From contig LNFI01000008.1 in the NCBI GenBank assembly GCA_001464615.1, forward strand, positions 186,001 through 250,000: DNA of 64,000 nt. Reading direction: 5' to 3'. The notes below the pieces were generated by a model. It was not told where the DNA came from. It saw only the letters and a program-made list of their open reading frames with translations, and made no database searches. A program made the translations under genes and the position numbers. Shown in pieces: positions 26,869 to 37,759 of the stretch. Each line of letters opens with the position of its first letter. The stretch's first letter is position 1. This DNA is from Sphingomonadales bacterium Ga0077557 (GTDB lineage: Bacteria; Pseudomonadota; Alphaproteobacteria; Sphingomonadales; Sphingomonadaceae).

Positions 26869-27920
26869 CAGTAACGCTCCACCAGCACATCGGTATACAG
26901 CTCGCCGGGCTCGGGCTCGGGCGCGCTTTCGGCAAAATCGGCGGCTTCGTTCACCGTCTTGCGGATCGCTGCCTCGATTGCCTTCAGGTCAGCCTCGGTC
27001 ACGCCCAGGCCCTCAAGCTCCTTCTTGCAATGATCGATCGGATCGGACTTTTCGCGCACCGCCTGCACCTCATCGCGGGAGCGATATTTGGCGGGATCGG
27101 ACATTGAATGGCCGCGATAGCGATAGGTCTTCATTTCCAGGATGATCGGCCCCTTCCCTGCACGGACCCAGGCGAGCGCCGTTTCGGCGGCAGCGCGACA
27201 GGCAAGCACATCCATGCCGTCGACCTGCAGGCCCGGAATGCGGAAGGATTCGCCGCGCCGAAACAACTGATCCTCTGATGAGGCGCGATTGACGCTGGTC
27301 CCCATCGCATATTGGTTGTTTTCGATCACATAGATGACCGGCAGCTTCCATAGCTCGGCCATGTTGAAGCTTTCATACACCTGGCCCTGGTTCGACGCGC
27401 CATCGCCGAAATAGGCGAGGCACACACCGCCATCGCCCTTATATTTATGCGCAAAGCCAAGCCCGGTGCCCAGCGACACCTGCGCGCCGACGATGCCGTG
27501 GCCGCCGTAAAATTTATGCTCGACGCTGAACATGTGCATCGAACCGCCCTTGCCCTTGGAAATGCCCGCCTGGCGCCCGGTCAGTTCGGCCATCACATCC
27601 TTGGGCGGGATGCCGCAAAGCAGCATATGGCCATGGTCACGATAGCCGGTGATCACGCTATCCTTGTCCGACAGCGCGGATTGCAGCCCGACCGCAACGG
27701 CTTCCTGGCCAATGTACAGATGGCAGAACCCGCCAATCAGCCCAAGACCATAAAGCTGACCGGCTTTTTCCTCGAATCGGCGGATCAGCAGCATCTGCTT
27801 GTAGAATTCAAGCAGCTGATCCTTGCTGGCGTCAAACCGGGTTGGCTCGTCCGGGCGTTCGCGGTTCGGGAGGGGCGGTTCACTTTTGCGGCTGCGCGCG
27901 GGTGGTTTTGCCACGGTCAA
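26868..27920 (-). CDS. pdhA: pyruvate dehydrogenase E1 component, alpha subunit
   Basis: The alpha subunit, which binds thiamine diphosphate. Recognisable blocks are [54 protein letters not shown] and the TPP motif [20 protein letters not shown], then the phosphorylation-loop equivalent [17 protein letters not shown] 27920 (five bases after GAGG) or GTG 27914 give the expected [12 protein letters not shown] start; the ATG at 27974 adds 18 residues with no support. It is coupled to pdhB, and upstream on the same strand lie ftsB and eno. Confidence 0.94.
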   Translation of the reverse strand: MTVAKPPARSRKSEPPLPNRERPDEPTRFDASKDQLLEFYKQMLLIRRFEEKAGQLYGLGLIGGFCHLYIGQEAVAVGLQSALSDKDSVITGYRDHGHMLLCGIPPKDVMAELTGRQAGISKGKGGSMHMFSVEHKFYGGHGIVGAQVSLGTGLGFAHKYKGDGGVCLAYFGDGASNQGQVYESFNMAELWKLPVIYVIENNQYAMGTSVNRASSEDQLFRRGESFRIPGLQVDGMDVLACRAAAETALAWVRAGKGPIILEMKTYRYRGHSMSDPAKYRSRDEVQAVREKSDPIDHCKKELEGLGVTEADLKAIEAAIRKTVNEAADFAESAPEPEPGELYTDVLVERY

Positions 27921-28001
27921 CAAGACCTCTTCTTCCTGGGGAGACGCGGCTATAAGCCCAGTCACCCGCCGCATGCAATTGCTGGCAGGTTCTTAAAGCG
28001 C

Positions 28002-28313
28002 TTAGTTGAGCGGTACGATCACCTCATCCGGGTGCGCCAGCTTCAGCTGCTTGCGCACAAGTTCTTCGGCCATGTCCGGATTGGTGTGCTTTGGATCAAG
28101 CAGCGCCACACGGTTTTTCAGCACGGTGCGCTGTTTATCGAGCTTTGCATAAACGGCTTCGCGGGCTGCCAGCTCACGCTTGTAATCGCCATAAGCAAAC
28201 ATCCCATTCGGCCCGACCACGGCATAGCCGCCAAAGAACGCCATCACGATCAGCGCCAGCGCCGGGGGGCCGGCGCGGCGCAAAATAATCTTGAGGGTGG
28301 AAGAACCTGACAT
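28002..28313 (-). CDS. ftsB: cell division protein FtsB / septum formation initiator
   Basis: A 103-residue bitopic membrane protein: a basic cytoplasmic N-terminus, one helix (PALALIVMAFFGGYAVVG) and a periplasmic coiled coil (YKRELAAREAVYAKLDKQRTVLKNRVALLD). In Escherichia coli FtsB joins FtsL and FtsQ to activate septal peptidoglycan synthesis. The eno-ftsB neighbourhood, conserved in many proteobacteria, supports the call, as the sequence alone is poorly conserved. It lies 31 bases downstream of eno. Confidence 0.88.
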   Translation of the reverse strand: MSGSSTLKIILRRAGPPALALIVMAFFGGYAVVGPNGMFAYGDYKRELAAREAVYAKLDKQRTVLKNRVALLDPKHTNPDMAEELVRKQLKLAHPDEVIVPLN

Positions 28314-28344
28314 TCGATGATTCTGGACTACCGCGACTCGGCGA

Positions 28345-29643
<1,299 letters not shown>

Positions 29644-29783
29644 CTAATGCTGGGGCTGCACAGGCGTGCAAGCGTTGGCGCGGCTCTATCCGGTTCGTTT
29701 ACGGGGAGCAATTCGCTTACGCGACTGGAACGCAAACAGCTGGTGACCGTTGTTTACGATTGAACGGGAAAGGTCTCTTCATC

Positions 29784-30335
29784 ATGGCCAAAGACACGAA
29801 CGACACAACGCCAAAGGCACCAAGGAAGCGCGCCGTGCCGCAGGCCCCGATCAAGGACGGACCGGGCAGCGCCGGGGTCAAGGCCAAAGCTGTGCCGCTG
29901 GCATCGGCCGTCATCCCGGCTGAAACGCCCACAAGCGCCGCGCAGACGATCAAGGACGGTGCCGGCAAGCTCGCTCGCCAGGCGACCGACAAGGCCCGCG
30001 ACTACGTCGCCGAGGGCAAAAATCGCGCCGGCGGGGCGCTCGACGAAGTTTCCCGGCTGATGGAAGACGCCGCCACCACAGTCGATGAAAAAATCGGCCC
30101 GCAATATGGCCAATATGCCCGCACCGCCGCTGAAGGCATTGCCGGTTTCTCCGAAAGCCTGAAGGGCAAGGAGATTGAGGATCTGATGGCTGATGCAACC
30201 GCCTTTGTCCGCAAGAGCCCGGCCGTCGCCATCGGCATTGCCGCCGCTCTTGGCTTTGTCGTGGCTCGGCTGGTCAAGGCCGGACTTGATGCTGCCGATG
30301 ATGCAAGCGACACCCCAACCGCCCCCGACGCCTGA
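29784..30335 (+). CDS. hypothetical amphipathic helical protein, envelope cluster gene 1
   Basis: A 183-residue protein with a basic, Pro-rich N-terminus, a long amphipathic region (GKLARQATDKARDYVAEGKN, LDEVSRLMEDAATTVDEKIG) and a C-terminal glycine-rich membrane segment (VRKSPAVAIGIAAALGFVVA). The last part resembles the DUF883/ElaB membrane-anchor motif, which attaches ribosome- or stress-associated proteins to the inner membrane. ATG 29784 is preferred over the in-frame TTG 29760. It diverges from eno and heads a run of four overlapping genes. Confidence 0.75.
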   Translation: MAKDTNDTTPKAPRKRAVPQAPIKDGPGSAGVKAKAVPLASAVIPAETPTSAAQTIKDGAGKLARQATDKARDYVAEGKNRAGGALDEVSRLMEDAATTVDEKIGPQYGQYARTAAEGIAGFSESLKGKEIEDLMADATAFVRKSPAVAIGIAAALGFVVARLVKAGLDAADDASDTPTAPDA

Positions 30336-30352
30336 CGGACGGTCGGCGGGGG

Positions 30353-30718
30353 ATGGACGAGGACGGACCAAGCGAGGAAGGCCCGGAGGACGATTCGATC
30401 GTCGCGCTGTTTGCGCGGCTGGTCGATGATGCCGAACGCTTCGTCCGCGCCGAATTAAAGCTCTATCGCGCCACGCTGTTTGCGCGGCTGGTGGAGGTTC
30501 GCAGCGCTGTCATCATGCTGCTGGCAAGCCTTTTCCTTGCCCAATCGGCGATGATCGCGCTGCTTGTTGGCCTGATCGTAATCCTGCGGCAGCAGCTTGG
30601 CGCGATCGGCGCGACAGCGGCCGTCTTTGGCGGATCGATGGCGATTGCCGGGTTGCTCGCCTGGATCGCGATGATCAAGATTCGCCAGGCGACCGACATC
30701 AAGGACAAGCCGCGATGA
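30353..30718 (+). CDS. phage-holin-family (holin-X) inner membrane protein
   Basis: A 121-residue protein with an amphipathic N-terminal region (IVALFARLVDDAERFVRAELKLYR) and two strong transmembrane helices (SAVIMLLASLFLAQSAMIAL and AAVFGGSMAIAGLLAWIAMI). It fits the putative holin superfamily III / DUF1469 group. There are no phage genes around it, so lysis is unlikely; in chromosomal clusters such proteins look like envelope-stress or membrane-organising factors. Its last four bases overlap the next gene (ATGA). Confidence 0.82.
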   Translation: MDEDGPSEEGPEDDSIVALFARLVDDAERFVRAELKLYRATLFARLVEVRSAVIMLLASLFLAQSAMIALLVGLIVILRQQLGAIGATAAVFGGSMAIAGLLAWIAMIKIRQATDIKDKPR

Positions 30719-31083
30719 GCGATATCGAAGAAGAGCGCGCCCGCGCCGAAATCGCTGCGGCGTCGGCCCGTAGCCAGCTCACCGGCACACTGGTTGATAT
30801 TCAGGCGCGCCTTCATCCGCGTGCGCTGGCGCGCGACGCGATTGAAGAGCTGCGCGAAACCGGGATTGCTATCGCGCGCCGCACGCTGGCAGCGGCGCAG
30901 CACAACCCCGGACCACTTATCGGCATCGGCGCGACACTAGTGGCGATTTTTGCGCGCGATTGGATTAGCGATGCCTTTGCAGACCATGGTACAACCGCAA
31001 CCGCAGCTTCTGCAGCGCGTTTAGACGAGACCGACGACCAAATTGGCGAGCCCCAGCCCCAGGAAGGGAAATCCGATGAGTGA
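30715..31083 (+). CDS. DUF3618-type membrane protein
   Basis: A 122-residue protein opening with IEEERARAEIAAASARSQLTGTLVDIQARLHPRALARDAIEEL, the usual DUF3618 N-terminal helix in which a basic/acidic segment precedes a short hydrophobic anchor (NPGPLIGIGATLVAIFARDW). The role is unknown. DUF3618 genes regularly sit beside holin-X genes, as here. The start overlaps the preceding stop (ATGA), and the 3' end overlaps the following gene by eight bases, so all are translated together. Confidence 0.8.
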   Translation: MSDIEEERARAEIAAASARSQLTGTLVDIQARLHPRALARDAIEELRETGIAIARRTLAAAQHNPGPLIGIGATLVAIFARDWISDAFADHGTTATAASAARLDETDDQIGEPQPQEGKSDE

Positions 31084-31504
31084 TCCCCATAATCCGTTTG
31101 CCCATAAGCGTAGTGGTGCCACCCAGGCCGCCAGCAAGGCGCTGGATAATGTCGTCGATACCACCCAGGATGCGGCCCGACGGACGGTCGACACCATCGA
31201 GAATAACCCGCTGTCCGTGCTCGTCGGTGGTATCGCCGTCGGCGTGCTCGCAGGCGTGTTGCTGCCCCGCACCGAACGCGAAACCGCCATGTTAGGGCCA
31301 GTCGGCAAGCGGCTGACCGAGGGGGCAGTGACCGCCGCCCGCGCCGCGCGTGATGCAGGAACGGCAGAACTGGTCGCCGCTGGCATCAGCCGAGAAGCAG
31401 CCCGCGCGCAGGTGTCCAAACTGCTCGACGGGGTCGTCACCGCGGTCAAGACCGCCGGTGAGGCCGCGTCCAATGCAACAAAGCCCGGCGCGAACGAGAA
31501 CTGA
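31076..31504 (+). CDS. hypothetical protein with membrane-anchor motif, envelope cluster gene 4
   Basis: A 142-residue protein with an amphipathic stretch (ASKALDNVVDTTQDAARRTV), a glycine-zipper-like hydrophobic segment (NNPLSVLVGGIAVGVLAGVL) ending in LPRTERE, and a helical C-terminus. The hydrophobic segment with following basic residues resembles the DUF883/ElaB anchor and mirrors gene 1 of this cluster. ATG 31076 is preceded by GGAAGGG, and the upstream gene's TGA lies inside it. It ends the four-gene cluster. Confidence 0.75.
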   Translation: MSDPHNPFAHKRSGATQAASKALDNVVDTTQDAARRTVDTIENNPLSVLVGGIAVGVLAGVLLPRTERETAMLGPVGKRLTEGAVTAARAARDAGTAELVAAGISREAARAQVSKLLDGVVTAVKTAGEAASNATKPGANEN

Positions 31505-31561
31505 TCTTCAAAACCGGCCCACTTCGGGCTAAGCGCGGGCTTTTCTGAGGGGCCGCTCACG

Positions 31562-31792
31562 ATGAACAAACTACATCTCGTCTTTGGCGGTCGGGTGGAT
31601 GATCCGATGACATTGGATTTCGATGATCTGGCGTCGATCGATATCGTCGGCATCTTTCCCGACTATAAGAGCGCAGAAAAAGCCTGGCGCGCCGCAGCGC
31701 AGCGCACCGTCGATGATGCCGAGATGAAATATGTCGTGGTGCATCTGCACAGGCTGGTCCAGCCGGACTTAATGGCTCCAGCCAAGGAATGA
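31562..31792 (+). CDS. DUF4170 domain-containing protein
   Basis: A 76-residue protein matching DUF4170 throughout: KLHLVFGGRVDDPMTLDFDD, LASIDIVGIFPDYKSAEKAW and TVDDAEMKYVVVHLHRL. The family is restricted mainly to alphaproteobacteria and has no assigned function. It is small and compact with no signal peptide. It follows the envelope cluster by 57 bases and may share its transcript. Confidence 0.9.
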   Translation: MNKLHLVFGGRVDDPMTLDFDDLASIDIVGIFPDYKSAEKAWRAAAQRTVDDAEMKYVVVHLHRLVQPDLMAPAKE

Positions 31793-31811
31793 AGCGTTGG
31801 CCGGCCGGCAA

Positions 31812-32459
31812 TCAAGCCGATCGGTAGCGCCAGAGCAAAAGTGGCCGGGCCAGCGCAAGTCCGGCGATGAATCCGCCAATATGAGCGCCCACCGCCACCG
31901 GCTGAAGCCCGCCACCCGAGGCAAAGCCGATCAGCAACTGGATAACGATCCAAGCCGCCGCCAACCAGACGACGCGCACCACGCGCGAGGGGATTGGCCC
32001 GATTGCAGGTACGGGCCGCTCGGCAAACAGCATCGCATAAGCGGCCAGGATCGCTGAAATCGCGCCGCTCGCCCCGATCATCGGTGCTGCCGACATCGGT
32101 CCGAACGCCCAATGCCCCGCTGCACCTGCATAGGCGCCGACGACATAAAGCAAGACCGTGCCCGCCGCGCCAAGCGCCCGCTCAAGCAGCCGTCCGCAAT
32201 ACACCAGCATCACCATATTGAGCGCGAGATGCAGAAAGCCGCCATGCACCAATGTTGCGGTCAGCGGCGTCAGCCAGAACGGCAGCAGGATGATGCCCTG
32301 CGGTGCGACCAGATCTACCGATAGGCTCGCCGGAATAAACCCCGCCCCAATCGCGGCATAGCCCTCAATGCCAAGCACCGTGATCAACACCGAAACGGCG
32401 ATCGTCAGCCCGGCAATGATGATGGTTGCGGGAGTCTCGTCAAGCGCTGAGCGTCTCAG
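31812..32459 (-). CDS. rhomboid family intramembrane serine protease
   Basis: A multi-spanning membrane protease. Helices carry the family motifs: [21 protein letters not shown] (HxxxN-type helix), GASGAISAI (catalytic Ser in GASG) and [17 protein letters not shown] (catalytic His). No ATG or GTG start fits well, because the frame is homologous upstream of GTG 32390 ([19 protein letters not shown]). The best candidate is CTG at 32459-32457, which overlaps the greA TGA (CTGA) and is preceded by AAGGTGG at ideal spacing. The substrate is unknown. Confidence 0.85.
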   Translation of the reverse strand: MRRSALDETPATIIIAGLTIAVSVLITVLGIEGYAAIGAGFIPASLSVDLVAPQGIILLPFWLTPLTATLVHGGFLHLALNMVMLVYCGRLLERALGAAGTVLLYVVGAYAGAAGHWAFGPMSAAPMIGASGAISAILAAYAMLFAERPVPAIGPIPSRVVRVVWLAAAWIVIQLLIGFASGGGLQPVAVGAHIGGFIAGLALARPLLLWRYRSA

Positions 32460-32932
32460 ATGAATTCCACCTTTGAAACAAGGTAATAACGATCGCCCGA
32501 CGGCACCGTCACCTCAACTTCATCGTCAACTTTGCGACCAATCAGCGCGCGACCAAGCGGCGAATTGTAAGAAATACGCCCGACATTGGCGTCCGCCTCG
32601 GTTTGCCCGACGATCTGGTATCTGATGGGTTTGTCGTCCTCGTCCATCAGGGTAACCGTTGCGCCAAACACCACCTTGTCGCCCGACATTTCCTTCGGAT
32701 CGATGATCTGGGCGCGCGACAATTTATCCTCGATATCGCTGATCGAGGCCTCGATCTGGCCCTGCCGTTCCTTGGCGGCGTGATATTCGGCGTTTTCGGA
32801 CAGATCGCCATGCGCACGCGCTTCCTCGATCGCGTCAACGATGAGCGGACGTTCGGCCTTGAGCCGCTTCAGTTCTTTGGAAAGCTTATCATAGCCTTCC
32901 TGCAGCATCGGCATCTTGTCTACCGTCGCCAT
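32456..32932 (-). CDS. greA: transcription elongation factor GreA
   Basis: Rescues backtracked RNA polymerase by stimulating transcript cleavage. At 158 residues it has the N-terminal coiled coil ([47 protein letters not shown], with the acidic DLSENAEY tip) and the FKBP-like C-terminal domain ([23 protein letters not shown]). ATG 32932 gives the family start [10 protein letters not shown]; an extension to 32995 is unsupported. It follows carB on the same strand, and its stop overlaps the proposed CTG start of the rhomboid gene. Confidence 0.96.
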   Translation of the reverse strand: MATVDKMPMLQEGYDKLSKELKRLKAERPLIVDAIEEARAHGDLSENAEYHAAKERQGQIEASISDIEDKLSRAQIIDPKEMSGDKVVFGATVTLMDEDDKPIRYQIVGQTEADANVGRISYNSPLGRALIGRKVDDEVEVTVPSGDRYYLVSKVEFI

Positions 32933-33010
32933 TGATCGCGTCCTTCGTAAAAATCCCTGTTCCCGCGCAGACCCACAGGGTCCGCCCGCACGCATTTATC
33001 AATGTCGGGG

Positions 33011-36000
33011 TCAACTATGCGAATGGGAATAATAGGATTGCAATGGACGTACTTCAAGGCTTTGCGTTGAAAGTGCTGCAATTGCCTTCGCCGCCTCCAC
33101 ACTGGCCGAGGCTGTCGTGAAATATGGGATCTTCTGTGCCAGGGCGCAGGCGCGGATTGGTTGCGAGTCCTTCAACGATTGCCAGCCTTCGGTGGTGTTG
33201 AAGATTAGCGCGACATCGCCATCCTTAATCCGGTCAACAATATGCGGTCTGCCCTGCGCAACCTTGTTCACGCGCTCAACGGGCACGCCGTGGCTGATCA
33301 GGAAATCGGCCGTGCCGCCCGTCGCGACGATACCAAAGCCCTGCTCGACCAAGGTGCGGGCGGCCGGAAGGATAACCGCCTTGTCGCTGTCCTTCACACT
33401 GACAAAGGCCGTGCCCGCGCGCGGCAGGATTGTCCCCGCCCCCAGCTCCGCCTTGGCGAAGGCGAGCGTAAAATCGGGATCGATTCCCATGACTTCGCCG
33501 GTACTCTTCATTTCCGGTGAGAGCACAGGATCGACGCCGGGGAAGCGCGCAAAGGGAAAAACCGCCTCTTTCACCGCATAATAATCGATATGGCGATCAA
33601 CCGCTGGCAGATCTGCAAGCTTTTCACCCGCCATCACGCGCGCTGCAATCTTGGCGATAGGCGCGCCGATCGCCTTGGCGACGAACGGGACCGTCCGGCT
33701 GGCGCGGGGATTGACCTCGATCAGGTAAACCAGCGATTCTTCAGTGCCGTCCTCCCGGACGCTGGCTTTCACCGCGAACTGGATGTTCATCAGCCCTTTG
33801 ACGGAGAGTGCCCCGCCCAACACCGTCGTCTGCCGCTCGATCTCAGCGATGACATCTGCCGACAGGGAATAGGGCGGGATCGAGCAGGCGCTGTCGCCCG
33901 AATGGACGCCCGCTTCCTCGATATGCTGGAGCACGCCCGCGACGCACACATCCGTGCCGTCGCAGATCGCATCGACATCGACTTCGATCGCGTCGCGCAA
34001 ATATTGGTCGATCAGGACGGGCGAGTCGCCCGACACGCGGACCGCCGTCTGGATGTAATTGTCGAGCTGGTCGGGCCCGTCGACGATCTCCATCGCGCGG
34101 CCACCCAGCACATAACTGGGCCGCATCAACACCGGATAACCGATCCGCTGCGCCACCGCGATCGCCTCGTCACGGCTGCGCGCGATGCCATTGGCGGGTT
34201 GGCGCAGGCCGAGCTTGGTGATCAGCGCGGCGAAGCGCTCGCGATCCTCAGCGAGGTCGATCGCATCGGGGCTAGTGCCGAGGATCGGGATACCGGCATC
34301 CTCGAGCGCCTTGGCGAGATTGAGCGGAGTTTGGCCACCAAACTGGACGATAACGCCCACCAGCGTGCCATTCTGCTGCTCGATATGCAGGATTTCGAGC
34401 ACGTCTTCGGCCGTGAGCGGCTCAAAATAGAGCCGGTCGGAGGTGTCATAGTCGGTGCTCACCGTCTCCGGGTTGCAGTTGACCATGATCGTCTCATACC
34501 CCGCATCGTGCAGCGCGAAGCAGGCGTGGCAGCAGCAATAATCAAACTCGATGCCCTGCCCGATCCGGTTCGGCCCGCCGCCCAGGATCACGATTTTTCG
34601 CGCGTTGGTCGGTTGGCTCTCGCATTCGGGCTCGCCGAAGCTGGGGGCTTCATAGGTCGAGTACATATACGGCGTCTTCGCATCGAACTCAGCGGCACAG
34701 GTGTCGATCCGCTTGAACACCGGGCGCACGCCGAGCTTGTGGCGCAGCGAGCGGACTTCGCTTTCGGTGACGCCACCCGCCATCGCCTTCGCGACCTGAC
34801 CGATAAGGCCCGAACTACGCGCCATTGTCTCAGACCCCGCGCGCATATTGACTGACTTAAGCGCGAGATAGGCCAGCCGCTTGTCGGAAAAGCCCATCGA
34901 CTTTAGGCGGCGCATCCCCGCCGCATCGCGCGGCAGGCCGTTCGTGGAGACCTCTTCCTCCGCCGCAACGATTTCGGCGATGCGCTCCAGGAACCAGGGG
35001 TCGTATTTGGCGATGGCATGGACCTCGGCGACGGTGAAGCCTTCGCGCAGCGCTTGGGCTGCGACGAGCAACCGATCAGGCGTCGGGCGTGCCAGTTCGG
35101 CCTCGATGTCAGCGCGCGGTGCGCCGACCAACGCGTCGATCTGGTTGAAGCCGCTCAAGCCGGTTTCGAGCCCGCGCAGGGCCTTTTGCATTGATTCATG
35201 GATGTTGCGGCCAATCGCCATCACCTCGCCGACCGATTTCATCGCGGTGTTAAGGAGCGGCTCGGCACCCTTGAACTTCTCGAACGCGAAGCGCGGAATC
35301 TTGGTGACGACATAGTCGATGGTCGGTTCGAACGACGCGGGCGTGGCGCCGGTGATGTCGTTCATGATCTCGTCGAGCGTGTACCCCACCGCCAGCTTCG
35401 CCGCGACCTTGGCGATGGGGAAGCCGGTCGCCTTCGACGCCAGCGCTGAGGAGCGCGATACGCGCGGGTTCATCTCGATGACGATCAGCCGGCCATCGGC
35501 GGGGTTGACCGCGAACTGCACGTTCGATCCGCCCGTCTCGACGCCGATCTCGCGCAGGCACGCGATGCTCGCGTTGCGCATGATCTGATATTCCTTGTCG
35601 GTCAGCGTCAGCGCGGGCGCGACGGTGATCGAATCGCCAGTGTGGACGCCCATCGGATCGATATTCTCGATAGAGCAGATGATGATGGCGTTATCGGCGC
35701 GGTCGCGCACCACCTCCATCTCATATTCCTTCCAGCCGAGCAGCGATTCCTCGATCAGCACCTCGGTGGTGGGCGACGCATCGAGTCCGGAGCGGACGAT
35801 GACCTCGAACTCCTCGCGATTATAGGCGATGCCGCCGCCGGTGCCGCCCATGGTGAAGCTCGGGCGGATGATGGAGGGTAGCCCGGTGCGTTCGAGCACG
35901 GCGAGCGCCTCGTCGAGCGTATGCGCGATGCCGGAGCGCGCGGATTCGAGGCCGATCTTGGTCATCGCGTCGCGGAATTTCTGGCGGTCCTCGGCCTTGT

Positions 36001-36370
36001 CGATCGCTTCGGCATCCGCGCCGATCATCTCGACGCCGAATTCCGCCAGCGTGCCGTCGTTGAACAAAGCGAGCGCGGTGTTGAGCGCGGTCTGCCCACC
36101 CATCGTGGGGAGCACTGCATCGGGCCGCTCCTTGATGATGATTTTCCGCACGATCTCGGGCGTGATCGGCTCGACATAGGTGGCGTCCGCCAGCTCGGGA
36201 TCGGTCATGATCGTGGCGGGATTCGAATTGACGAGGATGATCCGGTAGCCATCCTCCTTCAACGCCTTGATCGCCTGCGTGCCGGAGTAATCAAACTCGC
36301 ACGCCTGGCCGATGACAATGGGCCCCGCGCCGATGACGAGGATGGAGGAGATGTCGGTGCGCTTAGGCAT
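33011..36370 (-). CDS. carB: carbamoyl-phosphate synthase large subunit
   Basis: Makes carbamoyl phosphate from bicarbonate, ammonia and two ATP for arginine and pyrimidine synthesis. The two ATP-grasp halves are obvious, each starting with a biotin-carboxylase-like fold ([22 protein letters not shown] and [20 protein letters not shown]), and the C-terminal MGS-like allosteric domain carries [22 protein letters not shown] 36370 gives MPKRTDISS; a longer frame upstream overlaps the antitoxin gene. At 1,119 residues it is a little long. It diverges from a fitA-like gene 50 bases away and is separated from carA by that module. Confidence 0.96.
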   Translation of the reverse strand: MPKRTDISSILVIGAGPIVIGQACEFDYSGTQAIKALKEDGYRIILVNSNPATIMTDPELADATYVEPITPEIVRKIIIKERPDAVLPTMGGQTALNTALALFNDGTLAEFGVEMIGADAEAIDKAEDRQKFRDAMTKIGLESARSGIAHTLDEALAVLERTGLPSIIRPSFTMGGTGGGIAYNREEFEVIVRSGLDASPTTEVLIEESLLGWKEYEMEVVRDRADNAIIICSIENIDPMGVHTGDSITVAPALTLTDKEYQIMRNASIACLREIGVETGGSNVQFAVNPADGRLIVIEMNPRVSRSSALASKATGFPIAKVAAKLAVGYTLDEIMNDITGATPASFEPTIDYVVTKIPRFAFEKFKGAEPLLNTAMKSVGEVMAIGRNIHESMQKALRGLETGLSGFNQIDALVGAPRADIEAELARPTPDRLLVAAQALREGFTVAEVHAIAKYDPWFLERIAEIVAAEEEVSTNGLPRDAAGMRRLKSMGFSDKRLAYLALKSVNMRAGSETMARSSGLIGQVAKAMAGGVTESEVRSLRHKLGVRPVFKRIDTCAAEFDAKTPYMYSTYEAPSFGEPECESQPTNARKIVILGGGPNRIGQGIEFDYCCCHACFALHDAGYETIMVNCNPETVSTDYDTSDRLYFEPLTAEDVLEILHIEQQNGTLVGVIVQFGGQTPLNLAKALEDAGIPILGTSPDAIDLAEDRERFAALITKLGLRQPANGIARSRDEAIAVAQRIGYPVLMRPSYVLGGRAMEIVDGPDQLDNYIQTAVRVSGDSPVLIDQYLRDAIEVDVDAICDGTDVCVAGVLQHIEEAGVHSGDSACSIPPYSLSADVIAEIERQTTVLGGALSVKGLMNIQFAVKASVREDGTEESLVYLIEVNPRASRTVPFVAKAIGAPIAKIAARVMAGEKLADLPAVDRHIDYYAVKEAVFPFARFPGVDPVLSPEMKSTGEVMGIDPDFTLAFAKAELGAGTILPRAGTAFVSVKDSDKAVILPAARTLVEQGFGIVATGGTADFLISHGVPVERVNKVAQGRPHIVDRIKDGDVALIFNTTEGWQSLKDSQPIRACALAQKIPYFTTASASVEAAKAIAALSTQSLEVRPLQSYYSHSHS

Positions 36371-36419
36371 TGACGGCAATGCTTTCATTGAATACATTGA
36401 TTGCAAAAGGAGATCGGCT

Positions 36420-36809
36420 TTGGCGACGCTTACGGTCCGCAATATCCCCGACGAGGCCAAGCATCGTTTCCGCCAGGTGGCGGCGGCGCATGGCAGGTCG
36501 ATGGAGGAGCATCTCCGCACGCTGGTCATCGAGGCTGATTTCGGCGACGCTCGCGTAAGCCATGTTGCCGAAGCAGCACCGACATTTGGTCATCAGCCAT
36601 CCGGAGAGGAAATTGTGCGCGCGTTGATCGAGGCGGCAAATGGTAAAGGTGACGACCTGTTCGACGGCGTGCTCGACCGCCGGAAATATGCCGACATCCG
36701 ATATCTGACCGCTAAGGATGCGATGGCCGAATTGCGTCGGCTCGCGAACGGGGCAAGCCTGGACTTGCCACCGCGCCTGAATCCGACCCTCGAGGCGCCG
36801 GACTTTTGA
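36420..36809 (+). CDS. FitA-like ribbon-helix-helix antitoxin
   Basis: A 129-residue protein whose first ~70 residues match the Arc/FitA type ([37 protein letters not shown]), which binds operator DNA and neutralises a PIN toxin. The C-terminal ~55 residues ([20 protein letters not shown]) extend beyond the usual 75-85 residue form. The start is TTG 36420, because AAAAGGAG lies six to eight bases upstream; no ATG fits. It overlaps the toxin by four bases. It lies antisense between carA and carB. Confidence 0.85.
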   Translation: MATLTVRNIPDEAKHRFRQVAAAHGRSMEEHLRTLVIEADFGDARVSHVAEAAPTFGHQPSGEEIVRALIEAANGKGDDLFDGVLDRRKYADIRYLTAKDAMAELRRLANGASLDLPPRLNPTLEAPDF

Positions 36810-37219
36810 TCCTTGTCGACACCAACGTCTGGAGCGAACTGACCAAGCCAGCCGGCGACCCTGCCGTGCTGGCTTGGTTAGAAGCCCATGACGATGACCT
36901 GGCGCTGTCGGTGCTGGTGGTAGCGGAAATCCAGTACGGTATCGCGCTGCCAGCGGCGGCGCGGAAGCGCCCGTTTCTCGAACCATGGCTGGAGGGATTG
37001 CGTAGCCGCTATTATCACCACACGCTGCCGTTCGGGGATGACGACGCTGATTGCTACGGCCGGATCGCAGCCCACCCGCAAGTGAAAGCGCGCCAGCCGC
37101 AAGTGATCGACATGCTGATCGCGGCGCAGGCGCAATATCGGTCGATTCCGGTTGCCACGCGGAACGTGAGGGATTTTGAATGGACCGGGGTTGAGCTGAT
37201 CGATCCCTGGGCCACTTAG
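36806..37219 (+). CDS. PIN-domain toxin, FitB/VapC family
   Basis: A 137-residue PIN ribonuclease. The acidic metal-binding residues are in place: [11 protein letters not shown] (first Asp), VVAEIQYGI (Glu) and DMLIAAQAQYRSIPVATRNVRDF (Asp pair region). The start is TTG within the antitoxin stop (TTGA). VapC/FitB toxins cleave tRNA or rRNA and halt translation. Together with the upstream gene it forms a complete module transcribed opposite to the car genes. Confidence 0.92.
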   Translation: MILVDTNVWSELTKPAGDPAVLAWLEAHDDDLALSVLVVAEIQYGIALPAAARKRPFLEPWLEGLRSRYYHHTLPFGDDDADCYGRIAAHPQVKARQPQVIDMLIAAQAQYRSIPVATRNVRDFEWTGVELIDPWAT

Positions 37220-37260
37220 GGCACGCCAAAAGCGCAAGAGCGCGCTCCCCCTCACCCCAA

Positions 37261-37283
37261 CCCTCTCCCCGCCGGGAAGAGGG
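37261..37283. terminator. hairpin in a dispersed CCCTCACCCCAACCCTCTCCCC repeat
   Basis: CCCTCT-c-CCC-GCC-GGG-a-AGAGGG forms nine base pairs with one mismatch between the convergent ends of the PIN toxin and the carA-linked hypothetical gene. The surrounding pyrimidine run is a repeat found in many proteobacterial genomes. It probably serves as a bidirectional terminator. Confidence 0.5.
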
Positions 37284-37315
37284 AGCCGCGCCGTCGCTGA
37301 CGATCGGTAGAACTG

Positions 37316-37759
37316 TCATGGCGTCAACCGCGCCACCAGCGCCAGCACAGCGAGCACCGCCACGCCCCAGCGAAGCCAGCGCACGCCACCCCGCGCACCG
37401 AGCGGATCAACCGGCATGACGCGCGAGCGGCGAACAGATGAATCGTGCGTAGGCGGGAAGGCACCCAGTCCCGTGCCGCCTCGAGGATCGATTGCGAGGA
37501 TGTTCTCCCCGCCATGATGCCCCGGCAGAGGGACGGCGGTGGCCAAGCCCGGACGATAGGTGACGTCGCCAGATCCGGGTGTCGCCACCAGGCGCAGTAC
37601 CCCTTCGGCTTCAATCGGCCCACCCAGCGCCGCTTCCCCGCCATCAATGCTGCGCAATAACTGCACCTGCGCCAAACGCGCCGTGGCAGTGGGCGCGCCA
37701 TGCCCAGCGGCAAGCGAGCGCGGCTGACCGGCCCTTAGTGGCGCGCTCGGCGCGGTCAC
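37316..37759 (-). CDS. hypothetical protein coupled to carA, one C-terminal membrane helix
   Basis: A 147-residue protein whose GTG start overlaps the carA TGA (GTGA), so it should be translated with carA. The soluble part contains VQLLRSIDGGEAALGGPIEAEGVLRLVATPG and HHGGENILAIDPRGG; the last 20 residues form one hydrophobic helix (WGVAVLAVLALVARL), giving a tail anchor. No family was recognised. Confidence 0.62.
   Translation of the reverse strand: MTAPSAPLRAGQPRSLAAGHGAPTATARLAQVQLLRSIDGGEAALGGPIEAEGVLRLVATPGSGDVTYRPGLATAVPLPGHHGGENILAIDPRGGTGLGAFPPTHDSSVRRSRVMPVDPLGARGGVRWLRWGVAVLAVLALVARLTP

Noticed and set aside
30353-30718. Holin gene as evidence of a prophage
   Set aside because: No capsid, tail, integrase, lysin or att sites are nearby; the protein sits in a chromosomal envelope cluster.
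33590-34855. 421-codon frame opposite carB
   Set aside because: The composition is Arg/His/Asp-rich as expected from reverse-complemented GC-rich coding DNA; carB is clearly the real gene.
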